Assembly: GCA_049999725.1 (NCBI GenBank)
Contig: JBNGIS010008462.1
Span: 1 to 37,131 of the forward strand
Length of the DNA stretch: 37,131 nucleotides
DNA from: Haplomitrium mnioides
Taxonomy: Eukaryota; Marchantiophyta; Haplomitriopsida; Calobryales
Reading direction: 5' to 3'
A program made the position numbers and the translations under genes. The notes below the pieces were generated by a model. The model did not search any database and was not told the DNA's origin. It saw only the letters and a list, made by a program, of their open reading frames with translations. Positions 1 through 10,140 of the stretch are shown here, in pieces. Each line of letters begins with the position of its first letter. The first letter of the stretch is position 1.

Positions 1-235
1 TTCAAATGTTTTCGTAAAAACTGGTAATATTGATTGATTTTGCGTGTTGAAATTGATTTTTGCTCTATTATGGTTGCTGAAATGACCAAAAACAATCCCT
101 AAAAACTCATTTACTTTTTGTTTTTCAAAATTTTCCTCGTTTTTGATGTTTTTGATATGAAAAATCACAATTTTTCCAAAAAGAAAAAAATTTCCTGTTA
201 TGAGTAGCTTGTTCTTGGTTCAAAGTAACGGCTGT
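1..235. other. AT-rich intergenic sequence
   Basis: Low-complexity AT-rich DNA with T and A runs. I see no reading frame, repeat border or RNA gene here. Confidence 0.5.
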
Positions 236-1330
236 TAAGAGAGTGAAGAATTTCACGAGAGAAATTAGGAATCGAGAGAGGAATTTGTGAGGAATTCAGA
301 GGGAATTCAGATGAGGAGTAATTCGTGAGGAGATTTAGAGGGAATTTAGATTAGGAAGAATCGTAAGGAGGAATTCAGCAGAGGGGGGAAGGAATTCAAG
401 GAGGAGAAATCTGCGGGGAGAATTCAAGAAGAAGAGAAGAGAATTCAGTGAGAGGATTCAAGAGGAGCCATGAATTCATCAGAGGAGAGAGGAGCTGCAA
501 TCAGAATATCATCAAAGGAGAGAGGAGCTGCAATCAGGAAATCAGAAGAGAGTAGAATTCAAGAAGAAGAGAAGATAACTTAGGAAGAGGGAGGAGATCA
601 GAATTCGAGGAGACAACAAGGAGGAGAAAGCATGAAGAAATTTGAGGAGAGGAGCGAGGGGGCATTCCGAGAATGGAGGAGGAATCGTCAAAATTCAGGT
701 GGAGGATTTCTTAAGGAGAATTGAGTAGAGGGAGAAGACTTCATAGGGAATGCAAGAAGAAATTCAAGGAGAGGAGCAGGAGGAATTTAGACAAAAATCA
801 AGAGGAATTCAAACATAAATCAAGAGGAATCAAAAGAATTCAGAAGGGGAATACAAAGAAAAAGGAATTTGAAGAGGGGAGGAGATGAGGGTTCGAGAAG
901 GTGAGAAGGATTCGAGGAGAATTCAGGAGAAATTGTGAGGAGCAGTTTGTGGAAGAGGAAATTTGATCAGAGTGGAGGTTTTCAGGTAGAGGATTGATTG
1001 CGCAGAGGTATTGCGCACAGGGAGATCCTGAAGCAGCGTAGAGGCAATTTTGAGAGGGAGGATTTTCCGCCGATGCAGATAAAATCACCAGGGAGACTGT
1101 CAGAATCAAGGCAAATTGTAGCAAAGGAGGCCGTGAGAGAAACCGTCGCAGCAGGAGCATATGAGAGATCATCGTAGAAGAACTCGATCAGAAGGGGAGA
1201 TTACACATGATCCATGAAGAGGAATTTGCTGCATGAAGAAATTGCAGCGGGAGGAATTTGTAGCAAGGAGGAGGTCGCTAGGAGGAATTTGATCGAAGAG
1301 GGTGGTGAATTCAATTAGAGTCGAGGAGAA
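236..1330. repeat. Purine-rich (GA) imperfect repeat tract with many GAATTC words
   Basis: For about 1.1 kb the + strand is almost entirely A and G, built from degenerate words such as GAGGAATTCA, AGGAGAGGAG and GGAATTTG. At least a dozen GAATTC hexamers occur, against well under one expected by chance. A near-exact 25-30-base phrase around GAGAGGAGCTGCAATCAG recurs at about 484 and 519. Open frames on either strand here, such as the Ser/Leu-rich minus-strand frame at 840-1172, follow from the base composition and are not called as genes. It may be an expanded purine tract inside an old LTR or UTR; the sequence does not decide. Confidence 0.7.
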
Positions 1331-1496
1331 ATTCGTTGCACAGTAGAGGAATTATGCATAAGCTCCAATCGCGCAGGATCATTTGTGCAAGGGAAGGGAA
1401 TTGGTGGAAGCATTTTGAGGGGGGAGCATTGAGCATGCGCAGGAGCCATCGCACAAGGGAGCTCCGGCTAGATGTTGGGTATGCTCGTCATCAACG

Positions 1497-1778
1497 AATG
1501 TTGGTGTCAACGAGAAGCTGAAAGATGCTGCTAAAGCAGGCGATATAGCGAGGGTGAAAGAGCTCTTAAAAGAGCCAGAGCTACGAATTGATCTTTGTAG
1601 CGATGGTTGTGCAGGCTGGAATGCTCTCCACTTTTCTTCCTTCTATGGTCACCCTCAAATTGTAGAAGTTCTTTTGGACACTGGCGCCAATTTGGAGGTT
1701 CGAAAAGATAGTGGCAACACAGCATTACAACTTTCTGTTACGAGGACTCATTGTTTGTTGGGGATCCACTGCTTCTAA
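1497..1778 (+). pseudogene. Ankyrin-repeat protein fragment
   Basis: The frame reads NEKLKDAAKAGDIARVKELL followed by a recognisable ankyrin repeat, with the hallmarks WNALHFSSFYGHPQIVEVLL and GANLEVRKDSGNTALQLS (GxTALHxAAxxGHxxIVxxLLxxGAxxxxxDxxGxTAL pattern). It holds one nearly complete ankyrin unit plus half-units on each side, then ends at a stop near 1778. Ankyrin repeats form helix-turn-helix protein-binding surfaces; this piece alone has no predictable partner. It begins inside an open frame with no convincing start codon, so it is either an exon or a captured gene fragment. I find no further ankyrin units downstream, and the sequence on both sides is repeat-like, which favours a fragment. 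The family assignment is solid; the gene identity is unknown. Confidence 0.7.
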
Positions 1779-3007
1779 ACAAAATTTTCGGAGGTTCCTA
1801 AAATTAAGTCTAACATTTGCTTCGTATACTCCAAGCAAAAAGTAGAACATCTATTTGTCCAACCACGAGCCATCGTAGAACATGGAGAATTTTGTAGCAC
1901 AATCAAAGGAGGTGGATTGCATAGCCATAGGGCTCGAATCATGAGCCTGGAGGGACAAATCACAGTGGTGCAAGGGAGGTTTTGATCGCATGACAAATTG
2001 GTAGAGGAAGGTTTTCGCCCAGGAAGCCAAGAAGTAAGCACGTAACTGGAGGAACGAACCGACCAAGACGGGCAAAGAGGAAGGCGAGGAGAGCTAAACA
2101 ACAAGGAGGGTATTGTTCTTATTACAAGGGAACAACAAAATAAAAGAAAGACAAATGAAAAGTTAACTAAACTAAGTTAAGGGACAACTAAAAACTAACT
2201 AACTTTAGAAATGGAAAAGTAGAAAAGCCCAAGCGACCCTTACAAAGGCCTCAAAATACCTTCTAAACTTAGTTGGAAAATCGTGTTTGGAAAGATCATT
2301 GTTGGGCCTTGAACTAAAATTAGTATTTCAAGTGGTTAAGGGAAGTTAAAGGGTTTTGCCAGAAACTTTACGAGCTCCAAGATGACAAGTAACACTAGTT
2401 GGCTAGAACTAAAATTAGAATTAAAGTTTAAATGCAGACTGGTCAAGGCAAGGCATCTGGAGCACTAATGGAAGTGGCAGCCTCCTTGTTCCTGGGGGTA
2501 TACCTTCGACATGGAACTCATTGTGGATCATCCTTTGTATTATTTTTCTTTTTCCATCGGGTTGGAGCAAGTAGAGTTGCGGAAGAAGGTTGTGGACATA
2601 CAAGGGCAAAGCGAGCGTAGGTTTGTGCAGGGAATTGTGAACAGGCGGGCAACTTCCAACAGAAGAGCGGTGGGCTCTAGTTGGAGAAGGAGACTCTTAA
2701 CATTTTTTCTTTGGAACATGCTTTCACTTGTTTAGTGGCTGCACGTATGATTTTCAGATTAGACCGCACTTTTGCTTGAGAAGGTAATTAAGGAGGATCC
2801 CCCCTCTGGAGCCAAGGAGGGTGAGCTCATGTTTCTGAGTAAAGGATTTGCTGGGGCAATCCAGGCTAAGGATTTGATTTTGGTGAGATTTTGTGGAGCC
2901 TGAAGAAGTTCTAGTGAGGTATGCTCCCACGAGAAGAGTAAGGAGGCGGAATTGAGCGACAAGGTGGAGTGGGTAACTGGTGTTCAAGAGGAGCAAATCT
3001 CTGGTGA
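1779..3007. other. Gene-free or decayed stretch
   Basis: Moderately AG-rich on the + strand. Short open frames occur (for example 2511-2735 + and 2754-3212 -), but none shows a domain or a consistent frame. The codon texture near 2770-2900 is faintly coding-like and interrupted by stops. Nothing can be named. Confidence 0.4.
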
Positions 3008-3301
3008 GGGAGAAGAATATACACCTTCTATGGGGCAGAAGTAAAACTCTTTCAACTGAACGGGTGTGAAGAAATTGAGGCGGCATTGGAGAGGGGGCAG
3101 CCAGCAATCGAGGGCAGCCGACAAAATGTGGAGATTGTGAGTGGTGGAGGAGCCGACGGATATGTAGACCAGCAACTGTTTTCAGCAAAGGAGCAGCTCG
3201 TGGGGGCAGCAAGAAAGACCAAAGCGATCAAGGGAGGAGCTCCAGCCACCAGCAAGCCAAGGGCAGCACCGACCGAAAGAAGGGAGATCACGATCATGTA
3301 G
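3008..3301 (+). pseudogene. Unrecognised coding-like tract
   Basis: An open frame of about 97 codons runs from just after a TGA at 3005 to a TAG at 3299. It has no early ATG. The translation is hydrophilic, rich in Ala, Glu, Gly and Lys, with segments such as CEEIEAALERGQPAIEG and KEQLVGAARKTKAIKGG, and a basic Pro/Ala-rich tail. I do not recognise a family. It could be a leftover exon or a chance frame in purine-rich DNA. GC content is higher than in the AT-rich DNA further right, which slightly favours former coding sequence. Confidence 0.25.
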
Positions 3302-4228
3302 GATTCCTGATTTCGGGAATTGGTAACACCACACCAGGAATTCTTTTGGTTTTGCTGTCTTTGGGTGTGACTTGTCAGCATGTACAGATTCTGAACTCTG
3401 TAGATACATTTAGGAAGAGCTTGTAAAAACATTCCGAACTTCGCTGGAGAAAATCTGTTGTCATTTATTAGCATAGTTCCAAATTCTGTTTTTTTTTTCG
3501 GGATTTCAATTTCAGCATAGGAGAAAGTAGAAGTGGGTTTAGGGACAGGTTTCAGTTCCTGGAACTCTGTATTTATAGAGCTGGGCCTGGTCCCAAGTAG
3601 GGGCTGGAATTGTACCAGTGCATTGAAGTCCAGCCACCTCCACTAGGTGTTGAGACATAATAAAGTGGAGCAAAAGCCCAATTTTGGTAAATTCAAAACT
3701 CTGTTTTGGCCTGAACCAGTTGCTGTGATCAGTAAACCAAGGAGGGGTGCCCAAACCTGAACCAAATCCAGCCCAGCACCCTCCTAAAACGCTCAAGTCG
3801 ACAAAGTATCGGTCCCTCCCACAACAAGTTTCCCAAAAACCCTTATTTCGGCGCATGCGGCGACGTGGGGTTGTGTTTTCAGCATAGCACCACAGCGGCA
3901 AGGCTGACAGCAGGGGCAGTTCTTCCTTGCATATCACAATTCCATAGTTCACAATTCCCTGTTCTGAGTGTTGTGGCTGCTCACATAAGGTTCTATTCAA
4001 ATTACACAAAAATTCAAGGTGGTTGATGAAGAAAAGAGTTTGAAGAAGGAAAGATCAGAGCCTAGAGGGATCAAAATTTTCAAAGGAGGTCACAAGAGGT
4101 AACACAAATTCTCAAAGTCTTGAGGTATTTCTTGCTATACTCCTGGTTTTTGTGTTCTATTAGTAGAAAGTAATCTCTGTGTAACTATCAGTAAAGGCAA
4201 AAACGCACTTGTAAGCACAAGTTTGAAT
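3302..4228. other. Leader region upstream of the copia gag; no matching 5' LTR found
   Basis: This stretch should hold the 5' LTR and primer-binding site of the copia element that follows. A TATA-like word (TATTTATAGAG) lies near 3570, and a degenerate TATCAG-AAAGGC at about 4186-4197 faintly resembles the plant initiator-Met PBS (TGGTATCAGAGC). The start of the 3' LTR candidate at 8047 (GAAATAGCGAGCTCAAATAG) has no visible counterpart here, so the 5' LTR is lost, replaced or too diverged to see. Confidence 0.35.
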
Positions 4229-4960
4229 ATGGCAGATGGGATCTCTCAAATAGTCAGTGAGAAAATGACTAAAAACAGCTATCATGTTTGGCTAGTGAAA
4301 ATGACCAATTTTATCAAGGGAAGAGATTTTTGGGACTTCATCACATGAGATGAAGTTGAACCAGTATTAGAACCATCCCTATCCATTGAAGAGATGCAAG
4401 CCTTCAAGACCCATAGAGAAGGGTCCACAAGCTACTGTATTGGCTCACTATCAGTGTCGATGAAAAAATGATGGGCTATTTATGAGCAGCCAAGACACCC
4501 AAGGAAGCTTGGGATATCTTGAAAAATAGATATGCCATTACAACAAATGTAAGAAAGTTGATGCTACAAATGGAGCTCTTCAATTTGCAAAAGGAGAAAA
4601 TGAACATAAATGCCTTTGCCTTGAAGATAAAATCACTAGCTGAACAACTAGCAAATGTAGGAGAGGAGGTGAAGAAGAGTACCATGGTGGCAGTTTGCTT
4701 GAACGAGTTAGGCAAAGAGTATAAGCAATTCAAAATGTCGATGAGGACAGGGGAAAGAACCACATCCTTCTCACATCTTATTGCAATGTTAGTTGTAGAA
4801 GAACTTGACATTGAAGGAGGTGCCTCAAATAGTCAAGAGCAAGCATTGTACTCTAATAGGGGTAGAGAATGAAGCAAGAGTTATGGTAGGGGTAACTCTG
4901 GCGGAGGTTGCTCAATTGACAACACACAAAATCAGAGGTAGGCACTGGGCAGCCCGAGTT
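4229..4960 (+). pseudogene. copia gag (UBN2-type) remnant
   Basis: It starts at the ATG at 4229 with MADGISQIVSEKMTKNSYHV, then WLVKMTNFIKGRDFWDFIT, typical of copia gag N-termini, where a YxxWxxxM block opens the domain. A TGA interrupts at about codon 40. A frameshift lies between about 4450 and 4519. The second frame (4519-4872) carries MLQMELFNLQKEKMNINAF and a segment around LNELGKEYKQFKMSMRTGER, matching the central gag helices. It ends in a Gly/Ser/Asn-rich stretch after a TGA near 4870, where a CCHC zinc knuckle would be expected but is not seen. Gag would form the virus-like particle. The assignment is firm and the gene is broken. Confidence 0.85.
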
Positions 4961-5009
4961 CAAAGTAGACAGAATGTAGAAGGTATGTGAAGCTTGATAG
5001 TTTGGTAAG

Positions 5010-5672
5010 CAAGCGTTTTCTCATTATGCATATGTGGCAAATAAGCCACTTGAGGTGATACATTCAAATGTCTGGGGTCTAACAAAAATAGAATCCATTT
5101 GAGGGTGCTATGTCATACTATGTCACCTTCATTGATGACTAATCAAGGAAGAAATGAATCTATTTCATGAAGCAAAAGAGTGAAGTGTTTGATTCAAACA
5201 ATTTAGAGCCATGGTGGGAAAGGAGAAAGGGCAACAAATTACGTGTCTAAGGTCTAATGGAGGAGGAGAATATTTCTTCAGAGAATTCTACATCTATCTG
5301 CAAAGAGAAGGGATAGAAAGACAACAAACCTATAGATATAGGCAAGTGTTTGCTTATGATGCATATGTGCCAAGTAAGCTACTCGAGGTGAAACATTCAA
5401 ATTTGCGGGGTCCAACAAAATAACAATCCATTGGAGGGTGTACATACTATGCCACCTTCATTGATGACTACTCCAAGAAGAAATGAATCTATTTCATGAA
5501 GCAGAAGAGTGAAGTGTTTGATCACTTCAAACAATTTAAAGCCATGGTGGAAAAGAAGAAAGGGCAACAAATTACGTGTGTGAGGTTTGGTGGAGGAGGA
5601 GAATATTTCTTCACAGAATTCTGCATCTATCTATAGAGAGAAGGGATGAAAAGACAACAAACCTACAGATAT
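5010..5672 (+). repeat. Tandem duplication (2 x about 333 bp) within the copia integrase
   Basis: Unit 1 (about 5010-5342) and unit 2 (about 5343-5672) align along their length. They share words such as CTTCATTGATGACTA, TGAATCTATTTCATGAAGCA, GGGCAACAAATTACGTGT and AGACAACAAACCTA. Both cover the same integrase segment, so the duplication arose in the element and is not a domain repeat. The units differ by many point changes and small indels (for example GATTCAAACAA versus GATCACTTCAAACAA), so the duplication is old. Confidence 0.85.
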
Positions 5673-5960
5673 ACACCTCAACAAATTAGGGATGCCTAAA
5701 GAAGAAACTGACGCATAGTAGAGATGACACGACCATCAATAAATAAGAAGAATATGACGCATTACTATTGGGTAGAAGTAGTGTCCACTGCAATCTACAT
5801 TGTGAACCACACTTCTACAACAAAAATTCATTGAATAACTCTAGAAGAAAAATTCACAAGGGGACATCCACACGTCTAACATTTGAAAGTATTTGGCTGC
5901 ATTGCATATGTACATATGCAAGTTGAGAAAGACAACAAATTAGACCTAAAAGTAGAGAAG
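5010..5960 (+). pseudogene. copia integrase remnant with internal duplication
   Basis: The integrase catalytic core is recognisable by YVTFIDD, YFMKQKSEVFD, GGGEYF and WVEAVSTAIYIVN-type blocks (the last near 5785-5815), then HLKVFGCIAYVH-like sequence near 5880-5920. The first catalytic Asp (in FIDD) is visible twice because the core is duplicated in tandem. The second catalytic Asp, expected in RSDGGGEY, is Asn in the first unit (RSNGGGEY) and Gly in the second (RFGGGGEY). Many stops are present. Integrase normally inserts the cDNA into host DNA; this copy cannot. Confidence 0.85.
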
Positions 5961-6531
5961 TGTGTATTTATTAGGTACTCAAATGAGCATAAAAAGGTAT
6001 AAGTGCTTTTGTACCACTGCATGTATATTGAGAGTGAGTAGAGACATGGTGTTTGATGAGCAAAGTACCTGATATGGTCATAAAACTGTTGATGATATAG
6101 TTGATACAAATAAGAAGTAAGTTGTGTCAAAACCAAGTCAACAAATTCAAACATTGAGTGGTCCACAAGGTGAAGGCATCAATAGCAACAACACTAGTAC
6201 ATAGCAAGCAAGGTTGTGAAGAAATTTGGAGTAGTCTACTCCAACTAAATCTTAACCTAGAAGCATTGCAGACATGATGACTGCACTATCTTTAGGAGAA
6301 GGAGGTAATGTTGAATCTGGAAATGTAGATAAAGAGTTGAGACTACTCAGACTCAACTTTAAAATCAAGCCTGAAACAAGTGGAGCAGCAAGTGCAAAGC
6401 ATACCTTTGCGCAGAAGTGCTAGGATGAAGTACCATATTGATAGATTAATACACAATGGAGCGTTTGCATCCCATCATGCATACACGGTCATGTGTAGGT
6501 TATCACAGAGAAAAAGCCTATCCTATTTGAG
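5961..6531 (+). other. copia integrase-RT linker, degenerate
   Basis: This corresponds to the variable region between integrase and RT in copia polyproteins. A short piece resembling the C-terminal integrase/linker is visible (phrases like KVEKCVFI-type and MVFDE near 5940-6060), followed by Ser/Thr-rich text near 6100-6450. Stops occur in every frame. Confidence 0.5.
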
Positions 6532-7480
6532 GATAGTGTAGGCAATAAGAGATGGGAATCTACTATGATAGAAGAGATGGAAGCTCTTCACAAAATTCAA
6601 ACTTGGGAGTTGGTCATCTTACCCAAAGGGAAGAAAACCATTGGATGCAAATGGGTCTACAAATTGAAGAGGAGTGAAAATGGCAACAAAAGCAGGTTCA
6701 AAGCAAGGCTAGTGGCCAACTAATATGCTCAAACTCATGGGATAGACTATGAGCAGACTTTCAGCCATGTGGCAAGAGTGACAATTGTTTGGGCAGTCAT
6801 TGCATTGGCTGCAACAAAAAAGTGGACTTTACAACAAATAGATGTGAAAAATACGATTTCGCAGAAGGAACTTGAAGAGGCAGTGTACATGGTACAGCCA
6901 TGTGGATTTGTTGATTTGGAGCATTCAAATCAGGTATGTAAGTTGAAGAACACCCTACATAGGTTGAAGCAAGCACTTGGAGCATGGTCCAACAAGATAG
7001 GTGAATATCTTGTTTCAGTGGGCTTCAAAGTGTCAAATGTAGATTATTCTTCGTATGTCACGAAAATAGAGAAAGGTATTATGCTCATTCTCATTTATGT
7101 AGATGACCTCATTATGACACAAGGGAGTGAGCAAGATATTGCTGAAGTTAAACAATTTCTGCAACAAAAGTTTGATATAAAGGATCTTGGTGAGTTGAGA
7201 CATTTTCTTTGCATTGAGGTGATAAAAACTGAGTAGGGTGTATGGATAAAACAAAGGCAATATGCCTTGGATATGTTGTCCGGATATGGTATGACAGGTT
7301 GCAAACTGATTGCAAATTCCTTTGATTAAAATACTAAGCTGATCAGTCATGAAGGAGAGTTGATTGAAGATCTAATTGGGTTTAGGTAGATAGTAGGCAG
7401 CCTGATCTACATCACCATCACCATCACCAAACCAGATACAAGTTATACAGTTGGTGTGGTAAGTTAGTTTGCGCAGGTTT
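6532..7480 (+). pseudogene. copia reverse transcriptase (RVT_2) remnant, YVDD intact
   Basis: One frame runs from 6532 (WESTMIEEMEAL, TWELVILPKGKKTIGCKWVY, RFKARLVA) through 7236 with only one stop (TAA at about 6721), then continues past a TAG at 7234. QIDVKN holds the first catalytic Asp and LIYVDDLIM the catalytic YVDD pair. DIKDLGELRHFL is also typical. RT copies element RNA into cDNA. This is the best-preserved part of the element; two catalytic motifs survive, but the frame is broken and other domains are dead. After 7236 the frame goes on (KQRQYALDML, then GSLIYITIT near 7400) with further stops. Confidence 0.92.
7410..7428 (+). repeat. Three tandem CATCAC hexamers inside the RT C-terminus
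   Basis: Three copies of CATCAC lie where copia RT normally reads SLIYLTxTRPD. The tandem copies add one extra Thr-Ile pair (YITITITKPD) without shifting the frame. This is a small in-frame replication-slippage expansion. It reads Ile-Thr, not His, in the element's frame. Confidence 0.8.
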
Positions 7481-7559
7481 AAGGCAGCCACATTTGGATG
7501 TAGTGCTTCGAGATCTTTGGTATGTAAAATCTACACTTTAATATTGGCTGTTTTATGAT

Positions 7560-8034
7560 GGTAGCAACAAATTTCAGATTGTTGGTTTTACAAATGTAGA
7601 TTGGGCAAGAAGTGCAAGTCATGAGAGGTCCACAAACACTTTGTTTTTCATTTAGTTGTGCAAGAATAGCATGGAGAAACAAGTAGTAACCTACAATTGC
7701 ACTATCAATCACGTAGGCTGAATACAAGGGAGCAACCATGACAACCTTTGAGGTAATGCATTTGTTGAAGCTTTTGCAAGATCTTGATGTTAGAGTAGAG
7801 AAACCTGTGAAGAATCATTGTGACAACATCAATAGTATTCAATTGGCTAACAATCTAGTGTTTCATGCACATTCAAAGCACATTGAAGTGCATTACCATT
7901 TTGTGAAAGAGAAGGTATTAATTGACTTGCAGTATATCAGTACTGAAGATGAACTAGCTGATATATTTTCACAAAGGCTTTGGGAGCAAAGAAGCTACAA
8001 AAACTCAAGAAGTAAAAGGATGTATATGTGTTGA
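7560..8034 (+). pseudogene. copia RNase H remnant
   Basis: The region opens with a GFTNVDWA-type block (the first catalytic Asp of copia RNase H) and passes through a stop-ridden version of the STxAEY block near 7700-7735. It then has a clean 98-codon frame (7738-8034) with MTTFEVMHLLKLLQDL, CDNINSIQLANN, the terminal Asp-Asn pair, and SKHIEVHYHFVKEKV, ending in the ISTEDELADIF block typical of copia C-termini. RNase H would remove the RNA strand during cDNA synthesis. The assignment is firm; the gene is broken in its first half. Confidence 0.9.
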
Positions 8035-8046
8035 GCTTGAAGAGAG

Positions 8047-8320
8047 TATTGAAATAGCGAGCTCAAATAGGATGTTGAGCTGAATTGGAAGGACTCTTAG
8101 TCTCAGTCAGGGTTGGTTCTTTTCCAGTTGTAAGCTAGGTTATATCGAGGTTAATCTAGAGGGTGCATAGGCATTCCTCTCCCTTTTTTTATTATTGAGA
8201 CCATTTGTGCCATTTGATATATATTTGAGCACAAAGTGTTTTGACAAATTGCACTATGGAGAATATGCTTTGAGCATTTATCAATGTTCATCATGCTAAT
8301 TGAGACAATCTCTTACTGAT
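8047..8320 (+). repeat. Probable copia 3' LTR start
   Basis: A purine run (GAAGAGAG) just after the polyprotein end resembles the polypurine tract. It is followed by TATTGAAATAGCGAGCTC, probably a mutated TGTTGAAATAG, which is how many plant copia LTRs begin. The right end cannot be fixed because no 5' copy is available for comparison; 8320 is arbitrary. Confidence 0.45.
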
Positions 8321-9618
8321 TGTGATGTTCCTCTACAATAACTCTCAACAAACAAGTCATAAATTTTCTCATTTCTATTTTAATTTGGGTCAACATCCTC
8401 TTGTTCTTGATGGTTTGCTTTCTCTTTCCTTTTTCAACAATTCAAGTATTTCCATATTGTTGTCTTTTTTATTGAAAGAAAACCATCAAGAATATTTGGA
8501 ATATTGTTTGATATTGGATATTTGAGATAGAAATCCCATTGTTTGAATTATTTTATTATTTAAAGGGTTTTATAGAGGCTCAAGAGGTAATCTCAGATCA
8601 AATTGGGACCACATATACAATAAGGTGATAGAATACAACCAAATTTAGAGAGTTTGAGCACTACAACATCAATTTTTGTGCTTCCTTGATTAAGAGAACC
8701 TAGAAGTAGGGATAAACTAGGTGTTGGAGGTATATTCACCCATTGTTACACTATTTATAGCTCAATTTTCTTGGTTCAAGCAAGAATTTTTGAAACATTG
8801 CCTTTCTTTGAAGACAAATTCTTTGATATTTACTTACAAAAATGTGAGCACAAAAAAAACAAAATTGCTCGAGAAAAGCGAAACAATCTCATCAAAACAA
8901 AAGTAACAAAGAAAAAAAAACTTTTGAGATGTTTTATATACTTCAAATAAACAACATGTACTTTCTATCAAAAGACCAACGGTGCAAATTTCATTATGTC
9001 ATTCTTTAAGAATATTAAACCTTAGATGTTTTGTATAAATAGTGGTTTAGATTTATGTCTTTCATGTTCGAGTTTTTCTTTTTCTTTGAACGTTTCACTT
9101 TTTTGTTTTTCTCTAGACTTGCTCTATAGTAACTATTATCTACATACTAGTGCATTAGTTTTGATTTGTTTTTCATTAAGTTCGCGCAATTATCTACTAG
9201 TATTTTATGTACATCAAATAGCATGAATAGCAAGAGGAAAAAATTAACTAGAACTTGAAGATTAAAGCTCTCAAAACCCTTTTACAATAGATGGGAAAGT
9301 TGAACATTTTTCAAATTTAACTACTTGCTAAAGCAAGATTGGTGACAAGAGTCATTGCTAACATTTTGGTGAAAAATACAACGAGGATATATCAAGAGAT
9401 ATCTCTCAGTGACACTCTAGGGAGTGCATAATATCCATACATGAGATACTTAAATTGAATAATTCAAGCAAGAGACATTCTCTTCTTTAACAAAATTGGG
9501 TAATATTAACTCTTATGCTCGTATAGGCTTCTACTCCCTAGCTAGATTTGTTTTCTCTAGAAAGTGACACCATAAAAAAGAAAAGAAATTCAAGAGCAAC
9601 AAAATCAATGGCACTTGA
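8321..9618. other. AT-rich stretch without recognisable features
   Basis: Short open frames (8322-8525, 8721-8906, 9026-9226, all +) are Phe/Leu/Ser-rich translations of T-rich DNA with no domain. I see no repeat pair or RNA gene. Confidence 0.5.
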
Positions 9619-10140
9619 TTACAATCATGCAAGGATGATGATGATGCTATGAATGTGATGTTGTTAGCAATTGATGATAATAATGATGAAATCCAAAATA
9701 ATCATGTGTTTGTTGCTACTTCTTCAAGAAAGGAATATCCAAATTCATTAAATTTTGATAATGATATTTTATGACTTATTGAGGATAATTCTCAATCTGA
9801 AAATCTATCTCTGAAATTGTCACCAAGGGTTCTAATAGTTCTTGAAAAAAAATTTCTCAAAAATCAAGATTTTATGAAAGATACAACTTTGGTTTGGTCA
9901 AATTCTCCCAATAGGGAGATTTGCATGTCTTCAGCTAGACATGCATATGGACCAAATCGACCAGCCAAGCATAAGACTACTTTATGTTGGTCAAAACCAA
10001 AATGGGTATATCCTTTACATAATAATTCTTTATCAAAAATCAATAATGAAAAGATTTTTATTAAGAGAAATTGCGATCTTGGATTGATTACAAAGTTGAC
10101 TGGAATTTCATGTTGCATAAATAGGCATCTACTATTGTAG
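9619..10140 (+). pseudogene. Unrecognised AT-rich coding-like tract with one in-frame stop
   Basis: A single + strand frame is open from 9619 to 10140 except for one TGA at 9772. The first part is Asp/Asn-rich (a run of four Asp, then AIDDNNDEIQNN). The second part (from 9775) contains SARHAYGPNRPAKHK, CWSKPKWVYPLHNNS and CDLGLITKLTGISCCINRH, which look like real protein text rather than AT-rich noise. No ATG fits a clear start. I do not recognise the family; a retroelement gag-like or host exon remnant are both possible. Confidence 0.4.

Larger units (their letters stand above)
4229..8034 (+). mobile_element. Decayed Ty1/copia retrotransposon, internal region
   Basis: The domain order is gag, integrase, reverse transcriptase, RNase H. 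Integrase ahead of RT defines Ty1/copia (Pseudoviridae-like) elements. All domains are on the + strand, with stops and frameshifts throughout, so no functional polyprotein can be made. Zinc-knuckle and protease motifs are not visible between gag (to about 4960) and integrase (from about 5010), so roughly 200 codons appear to be deleted there. Individual domains are annotated separately. Confidence 0.9.

Noticed and set aside
840-1172. 110-residue minus-strand ORF with a hydrophobic N-terminus like a signal peptide
   Set aside because: It lies in the purine tract, whose complement encodes Ser, Leu and Phe runs by composition alone.
3539-4009. 156-residue minus-strand ORF
   Set aside because: No recognisable domain, and a Trp/Cys/Gly-rich composition with no support. 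It lies in the leader upstream of copia and is probably a chance frame.
7410-7428. Hexahistidine-tag-like sequence implying vector contamination
   Set aside because: In the element's frame the hexamers encode Ile-Thr and fall in a conserved RT block; flanking sequence is normal copia.
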